A stretch of 64,000 nt of DNA, from NCBI RefSeq assembly GCF_001542625.1, contig NZ_CP016279.1, positions 8,742,001 through 8,806,000 on the forward strand, written 5' to 3'. The notes below the pieces were generated by a model. The model searched no databases and was not told the origin of the DNA. It saw only the letters and a list, made by a program, of their open reading frames with translations. The translations under genes were made by a program, and so were the position numbers. Of this stretch, positions 1-8,347 are shown piece after piece; positions within the stretch are counted from its first letter, which is position 1, and every line of letters starts with the position of its first letter. The stretch is from Streptomyces griseochromogenes. Lineage in GTDB: Bacteria; Actinomycetota; Actinomycetes; Streptomycetales; Streptomycetaceae.

Positions 1-1
1 G

Positions 2-1003
2 TACTACAAGGAGGCCAAGAACGGCCAGATCCTCAACGAGGGGATCACCGAGGCCGGCTCGATGGCCGACTTCATCGCCGCGTCCACCGCGTACGCCACA
101 CACGGCGAGGCGATGATCCCGTTCTACATCTTCTACTCGATGTTCGGCTGGCAGCGCACGGCCGACCAGATGTGGCAGCTCGGCGACCAGCTCGGCCGCG
201 GCTTCCTGGTCGGCGCGACGGCGGGCCGTACGACCCTGACGGGCGAGGGCCTGCAGCACGCCGACGGCCACTCCCCGGTGATCGCGGCCACCAACCCGGC
301 GGCGCTGACGTACGACCCCGCCTTCGCCTACGAGGTCGCGGTCGTCGTACGTGAAGGTCTGCGCCGGATGTACGGCGAGGCCAAGCCGGGCGAGGACCAG
401 AACGTCTTCTACTACCTGACGGTCTACAACGAGCCGCTGCCGCAGCCGGCCAAGCCGGCCGGGCTCGGCATCGACGAGGGCATCGTCAAGGGCCTGTACC
501 GCTTCAACACGGCGGAGTCCGCGGGCGTGACCGCCCCGGCCAACGCGCCGCGCATCCAGCTGCTCGGCTCGGGTACGGCGATCCACTGGGCCCTGCGGGC
601 GCAGCAGCTGCTCGCCGAGGAGTGGGGCGTGGCCGCCGACGTGTGGTCCGCGACCTCCTGGTCGGAGCTGCGCCGCGACGCGATGGAGGCCGACGCGGCC
701 CTGCTGCGCGGCGAGGAGCGCGTGCCGTACGTCCGTCAGGCGCTGCAGGGCGCCGACGGCCCGGTCCTCGCGGTCTCCGACTACATGCGCCAGGTCCCGG
801 ACCAGATCGCGCAGTGGGTCGAGCAGGACTGGTCCTCGCTGGGCGCCGACGGCTTCGGTCTGTCGGACACGCGTGAGGCCGCCCGCCGCCACTTCGGCGT
901 CGACGCCGAGTCGATCGTCGTCGCGGCCCTGGCCCAGCTCGCCAAGCGCGGCGAGGTCAAGGCGACAGCGGTGAAGGAAGCCCGGGAGAAGTACGGGCTG
1001 TAG
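2..1003 (+). CDS. aceE: Pyruvate dehydrogenase E1 component, C-terminal part
   Basis: This is the last 333 residues of the homodimeric E1 subunit of the pyruvate dehydrogenase complex, which decarboxylates pyruvate on thiamine diphosphate and passes the acetyl group to lipoyl E2. The frame is open from the left edge ([19 protein letters not shown]), so the start and the ThDP-binding domain lie outside the window. Family segments seen are the [15 protein letters not shown] stretch, the [17 protein letters not shown] stretch and the C-terminal transketolase-like domain with [17 protein letters not shown]. The end at [11 protein letters not shown]...KYGL is typical of actinobacterial AceE. A strong hairpin follows 18 bases after the stop. 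The lipoate genes lipB-lipA, whose product this complex needs, lie 12 kb downstream. Confidence 0.95.
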   Translation, partial: YYKEAKNGQILNEGITEAGSMADFIAASTAYATHGEAMIPFYIFYSMFGWQRTADQMWQLGDQLGRGFLVGATAGRTTLTGEGLQHADGHSPVIAATNPAALTYDPAFAYEVAVVVREGLRRMYGEAKPGEDQNVFYYLTVYNEPLPQPAKPAGLGIDEGIVKGLYRFNTAESAGVTAPANAPRIQLLGSGTAIHWALRAQQLLAEEWGVAADVWSATSWSELRRDAMEADAALLRGEERVPYVRQALQGADGPVLAVSDYMRQVPDQIAQWVEQDWSSLGADGFGLSDTREAARRHFGVDAESIVVAALAQLAKRGEVKATAVKEAREKYGL

Positions 1004-1021
1004 TCACCGACGAGGTGCTGT

Positions 1022-1051
1022 GAAGGGGTACGGCTGCTGCCGTACCCCTTC
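1022..1051 (+). terminator. Rho-independent-type terminator of aceE
   Basis: A perfect 13-bp stem (1022-1034 with 1039-1051, arms gaaggggtacggc / gccgtaccccttc) around a 4-base loop sits 18 bases after the aceE stop. There is only a short C/T-rich tail, as is common in Streptomyces terminators. Confidence 0.85.
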
Positions 1052-1109
1052 TCGTTCTCTCCTCGGCTTCGCCGCCTTCGCTGTCGGTGGCCCCCGGCAT
1101 CATGAGGTC

Positions 1110-2093
1110 ATGCGTGCCGCCCGCCTCATCAAGATGGTGCTTCTCCTCCAGTCACGGGTCTCCATGACCGCCGCCGAGCTGGCCCGGGAGCTGGAGGTGT
1201 CGGAGCGGACCGTGACGCGGGACGCGCAGGCGCTGTCGGAGGCGGGGGTGCCGGTGTACGCGGACCGGGGACGGGCCGGCGGGTACCGGCTGGTGGGCGG
1301 ATACCGGACGCGGCTGACGGGGCTGGCACGCGGCGAGGCGGAGGCCCTGTTCCTGAGCGGGGTGCCGGGGGCGCTCAGGGAGATGGGGCTCGAGGACGCC
1401 GCCTCCGCCGCCCGGCTGAAGGTCTCCGCCGCGCTGCTGCCCTCCGTGCGGGACGCCCCGGAGAGCGCCGCCCAGCGGTTCCATCTGGACGCGCCCGCCT
1501 GGTTCCGGGAGCCGCGGACGCCCGCGCTGCTGCCCGTGATCGCCGAGGCGGTGTGGGACGACCGGTGCGTCAGCGCCCGGTACCGGCGGCGCGACGGTGA
1601 GGTGGAGCGGACGCTGGAGCCGTACGGGCTCGTGCTGAAGGCCGGCGTCTGGTACCTGTGCGCGCGGGTGGCCGACGACGGCTCCGTCCGGACCTACCGC
1701 ATCGACCGGTTCACCGCCGTCGACGCCCTCGCCGGGCGATTCCCCCGGGACCCGGACTTCGACCTGCCCGGCTGCTGGGCCGAGCAGGCCGAGCGGTTCG
1801 CCCGGTCGATCCTGCGCGCCGAGGTCGTCGTACGGCTCTCCCCCGAGGGCGTGCGCAGGCTGCCGTACGCCCTCGAACCGCTCTCCGTGCGGGAGGCGCT
1901 GGCGGGCGCGGGCGAGCCGGACGCCGAGGGGTGGGTGACGGTGACCGCGCCGGTGGAGTCGGAGGAGGTGGCGCACTCCCAGCTGTCGGCGCTCGGGCCC
2001 GAGGCCCAGGTGCTGGCGCCGGCGAGCCTGCGGGAGCGGTTCGCGCGGGACGCGGCCGCGCTCGCCGCGCTGTACGGGCATGCGGACGCCTGA
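1110..2093 (+). CDS. WYL-domain (DeoR-like HTH) transcriptional regulator
   Basis: A 327-residue regulator. The N-terminus (about residues 5-60) is a winged helix-turn-helix of the HTH_11 type, with the recognition region LARELEVSERTVTRDAQAL and a wing GRAGGYRL. The middle and C-terminus (about 140-320) form a WYL domain with its C-terminal extension; the segment LEPYGLVLKAGVWYLCARVADDGSVRTYRIDRF is the WYL core. Family members bind ligands or nucleic acid through WYL and mostly act as one-component regulators. The ATG at 1110 is chosen because the protein then begins MRAARLIKM, directly before the HTH; the upstream in-frame codons overlap the aceE terminator. The ligand and target are unknown; no partner gene is evident. 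Confidence 0.88.
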   Translation: MRAARLIKMVLLLQSRVSMTAAELARELEVSERTVTRDAQALSEAGVPVYADRGRAGGYRLVGGYRTRLTGLARGEAEALFLSGVPGALREMGLEDAASAARLKVSAALLPSVRDAPESAAQRFHLDAPAWFREPRTPALLPVIAEAVWDDRCVSARYRRRDGEVERTLEPYGLVLKAGVWYLCARVADDGSVRTYRIDRFTAVDALAGRFPRDPDFDLPGCWAEQAERFARSILRAEVVVRLSPEGVRRLPYALEPLSVREALAGAGEPDAEGWVTVTAPVESEEVAHSQLSALGPEAQVLAPASLRERFARDAAALAALYGHADA

Positions 2094-2152
2094 TAACGAT
2101 CCGCCGCACTCCGCGTGCGTCCCACCGGCCGAGGCACGATGCTGGTGCCGTG

Positions 2153-2671
2153 ATGGACGAGACGGAGTTCTGGGAGCTGATCGACACCACCCGCGAGGCC
2201 GCCGAGGGCGACCCCGAGGAGCAGGCCGACCTGCTCGTGGACCGGCTGCTCCAGCTGGACCCGGACATGGTCCTGGACTTCGCCCGCCACTTCGAGGCCC
2301 GCTACAACCGGGCCTACCGCTGGGACCTGTGGGGCGCCGCCTGGGTGCTGCTGGACGGGGCCAGCGACGACGCGTTCGACTTCTTCCGGTGCTGGCTGAT
2401 CGGCCAGGGGCGGGAGGTCTTCGAGGGCGCCGTGCACACCCCGGACTCGCTGGCCGGACTGCTGGGCGACTTCGACGAGGAGATCGACGGCGACGGCGAG
2501 GAGCTGGGCTACGCGGCGGACGAGGCGTACGAGCAGCTCACCGGTACCGTCGCCCCGGACCTGGGTATCGCGCCGGCGCCCGCCGAACCGGAGGGAACGC
2601 CGGTCGACTTCGAGAACGAGGCGGTCCTCGCCGGGCTCTATCCCAAACTTTGGGAGCGTTTCAAGGGCTGA
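2153..2671 (+). CDS. DUF4240 domain protein
   Basis: A 172-residue soluble, acidic protein that starts MDETEFWELID and has the DUF4240 pattern: an N-terminal helix with xxFWxLID, then a central block with Tyr/Trp and Leu (YRWDLWGAAWVLLDG), then DDAFDFFRCWLIGQGR. Many such proteins occur in Streptomyces; their function is not known. GTG at 2150 is directly in front and could also initiate. It lies 59 bases after the WYL gene in the same direction, so the two may share a transcript, but there is no obvious link. Confidence 0.8.
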   Translation: MDETEFWELIDTTREAAEGDPEEQADLLVDRLLQLDPDMVLDFARHFEARYNRAYRWDLWGAAWVLLDGASDDAFDFFRCWLIGQGREVFEGAVHTPDSLAGLLGDFDEEIDGDGEELGYAADEAYEQLTGTVAPDLGIAPAPAEPEGTPVDFENEAVLAGLYPKLWERFKG

Positions 2672-2972
2672 TTCCGCCACCAAACTCGACCGAAAACGTT
2701 CCATCAGGCCCGCCGAACGACCCTCTTACCGGTCTGAGCTGCGGATTCAACCACTTCCGCGGTATCTCCCGCCCCACAGGACACACCGTCAGAAACCGTG
2801 CGCCAGGGGCGTGTTCCACGTTTTCCGTGCGCCGGGGGTAGGCTGAGCCACATTCCGCAGGGCAGCCAGGTAGCAGGACGCCCCGAGCAGGTTGCCACCG
2901 GCAGTCTGCCAGGTGGCAACCTGCCGGTGGCGGCTCGAAGTCATCCTCGACAAGAATCGGGACCGCGAGGAG
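2672..2972. other. 301-bp intergenic region with a long palindrome
   Basis: No gene fits here. The stretch is less G+C-rich than its neighbours near 2680-2770 and holds the perfect 13-bp inverted repeat at 2887-2924 described separately. It probably contains the promoter of the XRE regulator at 2973. Confidence 0.6.
2887..2924. promoter_or_regulatory. Nested inverted repeat, candidate operator of the XRE regulator
   Basis: Perfect 13-bp arms (gcaggttgccacc at 2887-2899, ggtggcaacctgc at 2912-2924) enclose 12 bases that themselves hold ggcag-t-ctgcc (2900-2910). It lies 49 bases before the ATG of the XRE gene. This is seen in the sequence; its role as an operator, probably autoregulatory, is inferred from position. 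Confidence 0.6.
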
Positions 2973-3827
2973 ATGACATCGAAAGATCCGGCTCTGGAAC
3001 GGCGCAGGGTGCGTCTGGCCCTGCGCAACTACCGCAATGACGCGCACATCAGCCAGCCCGAGGTGGCCGAGCGCCTGTCCTGGTCACCGTCCAAGGTCAT
3101 CCGCATCGAGGGCGGCTCCGTAGGGGTGTCCGTGACCGACCTGCGCGCCCTCCTCGATCTCTACGGCGTGACGGACGACGCGATCCGCCGCGACCTGGAG
3201 CAGGCCACCCGGGACAGCCGGCGGCCGCCCTGGTGGAGCGCGTTCCGGGAGGTGGTGAGCCCGCAGTTCGCCACCTACCTCGGCCTGGAGGGCGCGGCCT
3301 GCGAACTGTCCTCCTACGACCCGACGCTCGTTCCCGGCCTGCTGCAGACCGAGGGCTACGCCCGCGCCCTGCTGGCGGACGGCCGGCGCCCGGCCGACCG
3401 GACCGACGCGATCGTCCGGCTGCGGGCCGAGCGGCAGCGGCGGCTGCTCCAGGAGTCGGCCGAGCCGCGGCTCAGGTTCCTGGTGGACGAGGCGGCGCTG
3501 CGCCGCTTGATCGGCGGGCCGCAGACCATGCGCGAGCAGCTGGAGCGGCTGAAGTCCGCGGCCCGCGTCCCGCACGTGGAGCTGAGTGTCGTGCCCTTCA
3601 CCCTGGGCGCGCACCCGGTACTGCGCAACGGCTCGATCGCGCTGACGTTCCGGGGCGGCGACGACGTGCTCTTCGTGGAGGGCCCGAGCGGCGCGCTGAC
3701 GACCCGCGACGACCAGGACGCCGTCGACGAGTACCTGGCGAGGTTCGAGGAGTCGCGCCACGAGGCCGTGTCCGGCGACGCGGCGATCGGCTTCATCGAC
3801 GAGGTACTGGCCCAGTACCCGTCCTAG
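2973..3827 (+). CDS. XRE-family regulator with DUF5753 domain
   Basis: A 284-residue regulator. Residues about 8-70 form an XRE helix-turn-helix (LRNYRNDAHISQPEVAERL then SWSPSKVIRIEGG), followed by the DUF5753 domain (about 95-275) with its marks YDPTLVPGLLQTEGYARAL and PHVELSVVPF. These proteins are abundant in Streptomyces and often pair with a DUF397 protein; the pair controls development and antibiotic production in known cases (for example the BldB/WhiJ-like groups). Start: ATG 2973 has a gcgaggag site just upstream; the frame is open back to 2892 but that would run through the palindrome. The DUF397 gene of this neighbourhood is at 4801-5007 on the other strand. Confidence 0.9.
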   Translation: MTSKDPALERRRVRLALRNYRNDAHISQPEVAERLSWSPSKVIRIEGGSVGVSVTDLRALLDLYGVTDDAIRRDLEQATRDSRRPPWWSAFREVVSPQFATYLGLEGAACELSSYDPTLVPGLLQTEGYARALLADGRRPADRTDAIVRLRAERQRRLLQESAEPRLRFLVDEAALRRLIGGPQTMREQLERLKSAARVPHVELSVVPFTLGAHPVLRNGSIALTFRGGDDVLFVEGPSGALTTRDDQDAVDEYLARFEESRHEAVSGDAAIGFIDEVLAQYPS

Positions 3828-3874
3828 CACTTCCACCGCACTGGAGACAGTCGGGCAGAGATCGGAGAGGGCCC

Positions 3875-4438
3875 GTGGCGGGTGTCTTCACCTGGATACG
3901 GCAGTGGCGGGCGGGCGACGGCGCCGGCCCCGGCGCACCTGTGCCCGGGCCCGCGGGCGAGCCGACGGAGCGGGCCGGCGAGGAGATACCGGGCGACACA
4001 CAGGACCCGGACCCTCCGCTGCCCGAGCCGGGCGGCGGGCCCCGGGGCGGCAACGACATCGCCTCGCCCCGGGACGTGCTGCCGGAACGGCCGCCCACCG
4101 TCAACGACCTGGTGCTCTACTTCATGCACTCGGTCTTCGGCTCCGACCTCGCCCTGAAGAGGTTCCTCAAGGTCCTCACCCGCCTCGCCGTCATAGGCGT
4201 GGTGGGCTACGCCGCCGTATGGGTCGTCTCCCTCGTCATCCACGTCCTGTTCCAGAAGATCGCGCCGGGATCCGCCCCGTCCCTGGGCAGCCTGAAATGG
4301 AGCGTCACCGGACTGGGCAGCGGCACCGCGCTCGTCTTCGGCGGCCTGCGAATACGCAGGTGGCGCAAGAGCCGTGGGCAGCGCCCCGCTATTCCTCCGC
4401 CCGGAACCGCTGAGGAAGCCGGCGAGCGGCAGCCGTAG
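3875..4438 (+). CDS. Hypothetical membrane protein
   Basis: A 187-residue protein with a Pro/Gly/Glu-rich soluble N-terminal half (about 1-75), then two likely membrane segments (about 105-128, LAVIGVVGYAAVWVVSLVIHVLF, and about 145-163, VTGLGSGTALVFGGL) and a basic tail (RIRRWRKSRGQR). No family is recognised. The GTG start at 3875 has a ggagagg site 4 bases upstream. It begins 47 bases after the XRE gene and may be in its transcript. Its 3' end overlaps the convergent gene at 4389-4673 by 50 bases. Confidence 0.7.
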   Translation: MAGVFTWIRQWRAGDGAGPGAPVPGPAGEPTERAGEEIPGDTQDPDPPLPEPGGGPRGGNDIASPRDVLPERPPTVNDLVLYFMHSVFGSDLALKRFLKVLTRLAVIGVVGYAAVWVVSLVIHVLFQKIAPGSAPSLGSLKWSVTGLGSGTALVFGGLRIRRWRKSRGQRPAIPPPGTAEEAGERQP

Positions 4439-4673
4439 CCCCCCGGTCGAGCAGCACCCCCGCGAGGGCCGCCGTCACCGCGCCCGAGACCCCCCAGACC
4501 CACGGCCGCAGTTCCGGTGCCACCGCCAGCGAGAGCAGAACGCCCACCAGCGTCGCCGTGCCCCCCGAGACCACGAAGCCGATGACGAGCAGGACGACCA
4601 GGGGCAAGAGCGCTCTGCCCCGCGGCCGGTCCGCGTTCCCGACGGGAAGCGACGTCTTGGCGGAATCCCCCAT
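4389..4673 (-). CDS. Small hypothetical membrane protein
   Basis: A 94-residue protein starting MGDSAKTSLPV, with two hydrophobic segments (about 26-46, LLPLVVLLVIGFVVSGGTATLVG, and 55-75, AVAPELRPWVWGVSGAVTAALAGVLL) and a basic C-terminus. The ATG at 4673 is chosen because upstream residues are His/Pro-rich and unlike coding sequence. It overlaps the end of the opposing membrane-protein gene. Function unknown. Confidence 0.6.
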   Translation of the reverse strand: MGDSAKTSLPVGNADRPRGRALLPLVVLLVIGFVVSGGTATLVGVLLSLAVAPELRPWVWGVSGAVTAALAGVLLDRGATAAARRLPQRFRAEE

Positions 4674-4800
4674 CTCGCCCCCAGGCGACTGAATTGGACT
4701 CTGGTGGTGATGCGGATGTCTTGTCACTGCTGGGCCCAATCGAAGCACAGCCACCCCCCGTCCCTGTCCTCACCCCGGTCCCATGGCCGGGAAACGCCCC

Positions 4801-5007
4801 TCACGCCGGCCCTTCCAGGGTTCTACCGCATAACGCGCGCAGGAACTCCTCCCAGGCCGGAGCCTCGAAGGCGATGAGATGCCCGTCCGGACGATGCGAC
4901 GCACGCACCCGAACTCCCCCGTCCGTCAGGGCGACTTCCACGCACTCGTACGGATCGCACGCACTGCTTTTGCGCCAGCCGAGCGCGAGCAGGTCACCGT
5001 CACCCAC
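4801..5007 (-). CDS. DUF397 domain protein
   Basis: A 68-residue protein with the DUF397 signature: an N-terminal WRKSSAC, then a strand ECVEVAL, then GGVRVRASHRPDGHLIAFEAPAWEEFLRAL. Typical members are 60-80 residues and are encoded next to XRE/DUF5753 regulators, as for BldB-WhiJ-type pairs. The GTG at 5007 is used since it gives normal family length and follows a gtgaggggg-type site; longer starts add unrelated sequence. Here the gene is on the opposite strand to the XRE gene and separated from it by two membrane-protein genes, an unusual arrangement. Confidence 0.85.
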   Translation of the reverse strand: MGDGDLLALGWRKSSACDPYECVEVALTDGGVRVRASHRPDGHLIAFEAPAWEEFLRALCGRTLEGPA

Positions 5008-5266
5008 CCCTGACTCCCCCTCACCCCACGGTCGGCGACCGGACGGTTGGAGGCCGCTACGTGCCTGGAAACCCCCGTATTTCCCGCTTGCGCCGATCCG
5101 CACGCACCGTACCGCACACGCGCGGAGCCCCGCAGGATGACGGCGGGAGTGGCCAGTGCGCGGCTCGACCCGACCGCCGGTCACTCACTCCTGCCTCACT
5201 TTTGCCCTGAAAAGGCTAGGCTGTCCGAAGCCGTGCGCCAAGTTGCAATCAAGCCCGATTTCCTTG

Positions 5267-5485
5267 TCACACAAGGGACTTGACGCCCTCCCGGGCCGGC
5301 GCGTGCAGCGGCGGCGCGGCGTTGGCCCGGTCGAGGGCCGAGGCGGTGGCCGTGGCCGGACCGACCACGACGGCCGCGGCGGCACGGACCACGGTCCAGG
5401 GTCCGCGCACCATCCGGGCCCACGGGGAGCCCGCCCCCGCATTCCCCCGCGCCCGTGCGTCCTGCCGCCGGGTACGACCGCCCAT
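5267..5485 (-). CDS. Small hypothetical protein
   Basis: A 72-residue basic protein beginning MGGRTRRQDARARG. It has one weakly hydrophobic Ala/Val stretch (VVRAAAAVVVGPATATASAL, about 32-51) that could touch a membrane. Support is the start context: an excellent ggaggtgg site 6 bases before the ATG at 5485. It is 65 bases downstream of the amidase gene on the same strand and may be co-transcribed. No family recognised. Confidence 0.5.
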   Translation of the reverse strand: MGGRTRRQDARARGNAGAGSPWARMVRGPWTVVRAAAAVVVGPATATASALDRANAAPPLHAPAREGVKSLV

Positions 5486-5550
5486 CGTTGCCCCACCTCC
5501 AGTCGGTGCGCCCCTGGGTGAGCGCGTGCCTCGACGGTAGGGCGGCGGGC

Positions 5551-6414
5551 TCAGCGGGCCCGGTGAGCCGGCTGTGACACTCCTGTGCGCGCGTGGCGCG
5601 TCGTCGTACGGCCCTGCAGCCGGGCCGCGGTCCGCCTGATCTCCGGGAGCCGGGCGGCCAGGGCGGCGCCGGGGCAGCTGGTCCGGAAACCGTCGTTGTG
5701 GCCGGCCACGACGGGCAGCGAGGCGGTGGCCCCGGCCTTGTAGCGGCTCTGGCCGTTGCTGGAGACCAGACGGGTGCGGGTGCGCGGGTCGATGTCGGCG
5801 AGGCCGAGTTTCCAGGCGGCGAGGGCGGCGATCGCGTCGGTCATGGCGCGCGGGACCGGAACGCCGTCGGTGAAGGTGCCGAGGGCGGCGACACCGGCGG
5901 TGCGGTGGTTGAAGCCCTGGGCGTGGGCGCCGGTGACGGGCCGGTCGACGCCTCCGGCGCGGCCCTCGTAGATGGTGCCGCAGCGGTCGACGAGGAAGTT
6001 GTAACCGATGTCGTCCCAGTTGCGGATGCCGGTCTGGCCGGCGTACAGGGACCGGATGATGCGGGGTGCGTCGGCGCAGTCGTAGGTGTTGGGCGAGTCG
6101 GTGTGGTGGACGAAGACGGCGACCACCTTGTCGTCGTAGCGCGGGGGCGGCTGGCCGTGCCCGGCGGTGGTGCGGTCCAGCCAGAGGGAGCGGGGCACGA
6201 TGCGTGGCCGGGCGGCGCGGTGGGCGGCGGCGGGCCGGCCCGCCGCCGGGCCGGCCGGCTTGAGCGTCGTGGGGCGCTCGACGCCGCCGGCACACAGGGT
6301 CAGCGCGAGCGGGGCGGTCAGACCGGGCAGACATCCGAGCAGCACCAGCAGGCTGCCGGACCCGTGAGCGGCCCGCCGCCTCGGTGCCCGCGGTGTTCGT
6401 CGGAAGACACGCAT
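5551..6414 (-). CDS. Secreted peptidoglycan-recognition N-acetylmuramoyl-L-alanine amidase
   Basis: A 287-residue cell-wall hydrolase of the PGRP/amidase_2 fold, predicted to cut the bond between N-acetylmuramic acid and L-alanine. After an N-terminal basic region and a hydrophobic signal-like stretch (SLLVLLGCLPGLTAPLALTL, about 20-40), the catalytic domain runs about 90-270. The zinc ligands are visible: His in FVHHTDSPN, His in VAGHNDGFRTSCPG, and the Cys of SCPG. The Tyr of DIGYNFLVD and GTIYEGRAGG are family marks. The ATG at 6414 places the signal region correctly. It is divergent from the MarP-like protease gene. Confidence 0.9.
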   Translation of the reverse strand: MRVFRRTPRAPRRRAAHGSGSLLVLLGCLPGLTAPLALTLCAGGVERPTTLKPAGPAAGRPAAAHRAARPRIVPRSLWLDRTTAGHGQPPPRYDDKVVAVFVHHTDSPNTYDCADAPRIIRSLYAGQTGIRNWDDIGYNFLVDRCGTIYEGRAGGVDRPVTGAHAQGFNHRTAGVAALGTFTDGVPVPRAMTDAIAALAAWKLGLADIDPRTRTRLVSSNGQSRYKAGATASLPVVAGHNDGFRTSCPGAALAARLPEIRRTAARLQGRTTTRHARTGVSQPAHRAR

Positions 6415-6613
6415 GGACCCACTGTCGGGCCGATCTTCGCGGCCCGCGATGTGTGCTGTGCCACCCGGTGGAACCATCGTCCTGGTCCAGGACGTTTCTG
6501 GGGGTATACGCACACGTGGCCGGTTCGCTGTCCGGTGGCCTTTCACGCGCGCGTGACTGATCATCGGGCCCGTCCCGCCCGTATGAAAAGGGGTCCGAGA
6601 GAAAGGCGGCTCC

Positions 6614-7807
6614 GTGGACCTGCTCGACCTGGTGCTTGTGCTGGTGATCCTCGTCTACGCGGCGTCCGGATACCGGCGTGGGCTGGTGACCGGCTGTGTG
6701 TCGCTGGCCGGGTTCGTGGGCGGTGCGGTCGTCGGTGTGTGGGTGCTGCCGTGGGTGACCGGTCTGGTGGCGCGGGGATCGGCCGAGGCGACCGTGCTGG
6801 CGGTGCTGACCGTGCTGGTGCCGGGAATGGTGGGACACGAGCTGGCGGGCCGGCTGGCCCTGCGGCTGCGCCGGGAGCTGGACCGGGAGGGGCGGGGTCC
6901 GCTGCGGGTGGTGGACGGCATAGGGGGTGCGGCGGCCAACTCGGTCGCGGTACTGATCGTGGCCTGGGTCGCGGCGAGCGTGCTGGCCGCGTCCTCGTCG
7001 CAGACCCTGTCGACGGCCATACGGAACTCGGCACTGCTGGGCGCGGTGCAGCAGACGATGCCGGACACGACCCCCGTGTGGTTCTCCCGGGCCACGTCCG
7101 CGCTGGCCGAGGCGGGCTTTCCGCAGGTCTTCAACCCGTTCGAGAACGAGTCGACGGCCCAGGTGGCCCGGCCCACCGGCGACAGCGTCACGCCCTCGGC
7201 GACGGACGCGGCCAGACGGAGCACGGTGAAGATCGAGGGCGCGTCCGGCACGGAGGGCCGGGAGGGCAGCGGCTTCGTGTACTCCTCGCGGCATGTGATG
7301 ACGAACGCGCACGTGGTGGCGGGCATAGAGCACCCGAGCGTGCGGGTGGGCGGGGTCGGGCGGTCGTACGAGGCCCGGGTGGTGCTCTTCGACCCGGACC
7401 GGGACGTGGCGGTGCTGTACGTGCCCGGGCTGCGCGCCCCGGTGCTGCGGTTCGACGGGAGCGCGGTGCGCGGCGACGCGGCCGTGGTCGCGGGCTATCC
7501 GCAGGACGGCAGCCTGAACCTGCAGGCGGCCACGGTGGCGAACCGGGTGCGGGCGACCGGCCAGAACATCTACAACGACCGCACGGTCACCCGGGAGATC
7601 TACTCGATCCGCTCGACGGTCCGGCCGGGCAACTCCGGCGGCCCGCTGCTGACCACCGGCGGCCGGGTGTTCGGCGTGGTCTTCGCCCGCTCCACCTCGG
7701 ACGCCGAGACGGGGTACGTCCTGACGGCGGACGAGGTGTCCGGCGACGCCGGGCGCGCGGCCACGGCGACGACGCCGGTGGACACGGGCCGGCTGATCAC
7801 CTCGTAG
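6614..7807 (+). CDS. marP: MarP-like membrane serine protease (CvpA domain plus trypsin domain)
   Basis: A 397-residue protein with about four membrane helices in the first 150 residues (CvpA/colicin V production fold) and an extracytoplasmic chymotrypsin-like protease. The catalytic triad is visible: His233 in TNAHVV, Asp264 in DRDVAVLYV and Ser341 in RPGNSGGPLL. This is the architecture of mycobacterial MarP (Rv3671c), which in Mycobacterium tuberculosis activates a peptidoglycan hydrolase under acid stress. The divergent neighbour here is a peptidoglycan amidase, which fits a cell-wall role, though MarP's known client is RipA rather than an amidase of this kind. The GTG at 6614 follows a gagagaaagg-type site. 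The symbol is by architecture only. Confidence 0.88.
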   Translation: MDLLDLVLVLVILVYAASGYRRGLVTGCVSLAGFVGGAVVGVWVLPWVTGLVARGSAEATVLAVLTVLVPGMVGHELAGRLALRLRRELDREGRGPLRVVDGIGGAAANSVAVLIVAWVAASVLAASSSQTLSTAIRNSALLGAVQQTMPDTTPVWFSRATSALAEAGFPQVFNPFENESTAQVARPTGDSVTPSATDAARRSTVKIEGASGTEGREGSGFVYSSRHVMTNAHVVAGIEHPSVRVGGVGRSYEARVVLFDPDRDVAVLYVPGLRAPVLRFDGSAVRGDAAVVAGYPQDGSLNLQAATVANRVRATGQNIYNDRTVTREIYSIRSTVRPGNSGGPLLTTGGRVFGVVFARSTSDAETGYVLTADEVSGDAGRAATATTPVDTGRLITS

Positions 7808-7821
7808 CGCTCACGCGGCGC

Positions 7822-8310
7822 TCACAGGGAGCGGCCCATGATCACGTCGTCGACGTACTCCCCCTGGAGCAGGAACTCCTCGGGCAGCACGCCCTCGACC
7901 ACGAACCCCTCGGACGCGTAGAGCCGGCGGGCCGGGGTGTTGTGCCCGAGCACGCGCAGGGTGATGCGGCGCGCGCCGCGCACCCGCGCCTCCTCGATCG
8001 CGGCCCGGATCAGCGCACGGCCGACGCCCTTGCCCCGGGCCTCGTCGCGGACGGCGAGTCCCTGGATCTGGCGTACGTGCGCGTTCGCGGCGAGCGGGGT
8101 CGGGAAACCGAGGAGGACATAGCCGACGAGGCACCCGTCGAGCTCGGCCACCAGCGTGTCCTCGGGGGTGTGCCGCTCGCCGAAGAAGGGGGCGTAGGGC
8201 GGCCTCGGCTCGGGGACGACCGCGTGCAGCGTCGACCAGGTGACCCTGTCGAGGAGGGCCAGCTCCCGGTCGTCCCCGGGCAGGGCGATGCGTATGTACG
8301 GCTCCGGCAT
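7822..8310 (-). CDS. GNAT-family N-acetyltransferase
   Basis: A 162-residue acetyltransferase. It begins MPEPYIRIALPGDDREL and shows the GNAT motif A region LAVRDEARGKGVGRALIRAAIEEA (acetyl-CoA pyrophosphate loop R-x-x-G-x-G, about residues 95-118), then a motif B end with LGHNTPARRLYASEGFVVEG. The acetyl acceptor cannot be read from the sequence. The ATG at 8310 gives a normal family length. It is divergent from the TIGR01777 gene with only 37 bases between the starts. Confidence 0.87.
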   Translation of the reverse strand: MPEPYIRIALPGDDRELALLDRVTWSTLHAVVPEPRPPYAPFFGERHTPEDTLVAELDGCLVGYVLLGFPTPLAANAHVRQIQGLAVRDEARGKGVGRALIRAAIEEARVRGARRITLRVLGHNTPARRLYASEGFVVEGVLPEEFLLQGEYVDDVIMGRSL

Positions 8311-8347
8311 GACGGCCACCTTAGACGCGAAGGTGAAGGATGGGGGC

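Noticed and set aside
2892..2972. N-terminal extension of the XRE protein (MPPAVC...)
   Set aside because: It would overlap the palindrome and has no SD, while ATG 2973 has a good SD.
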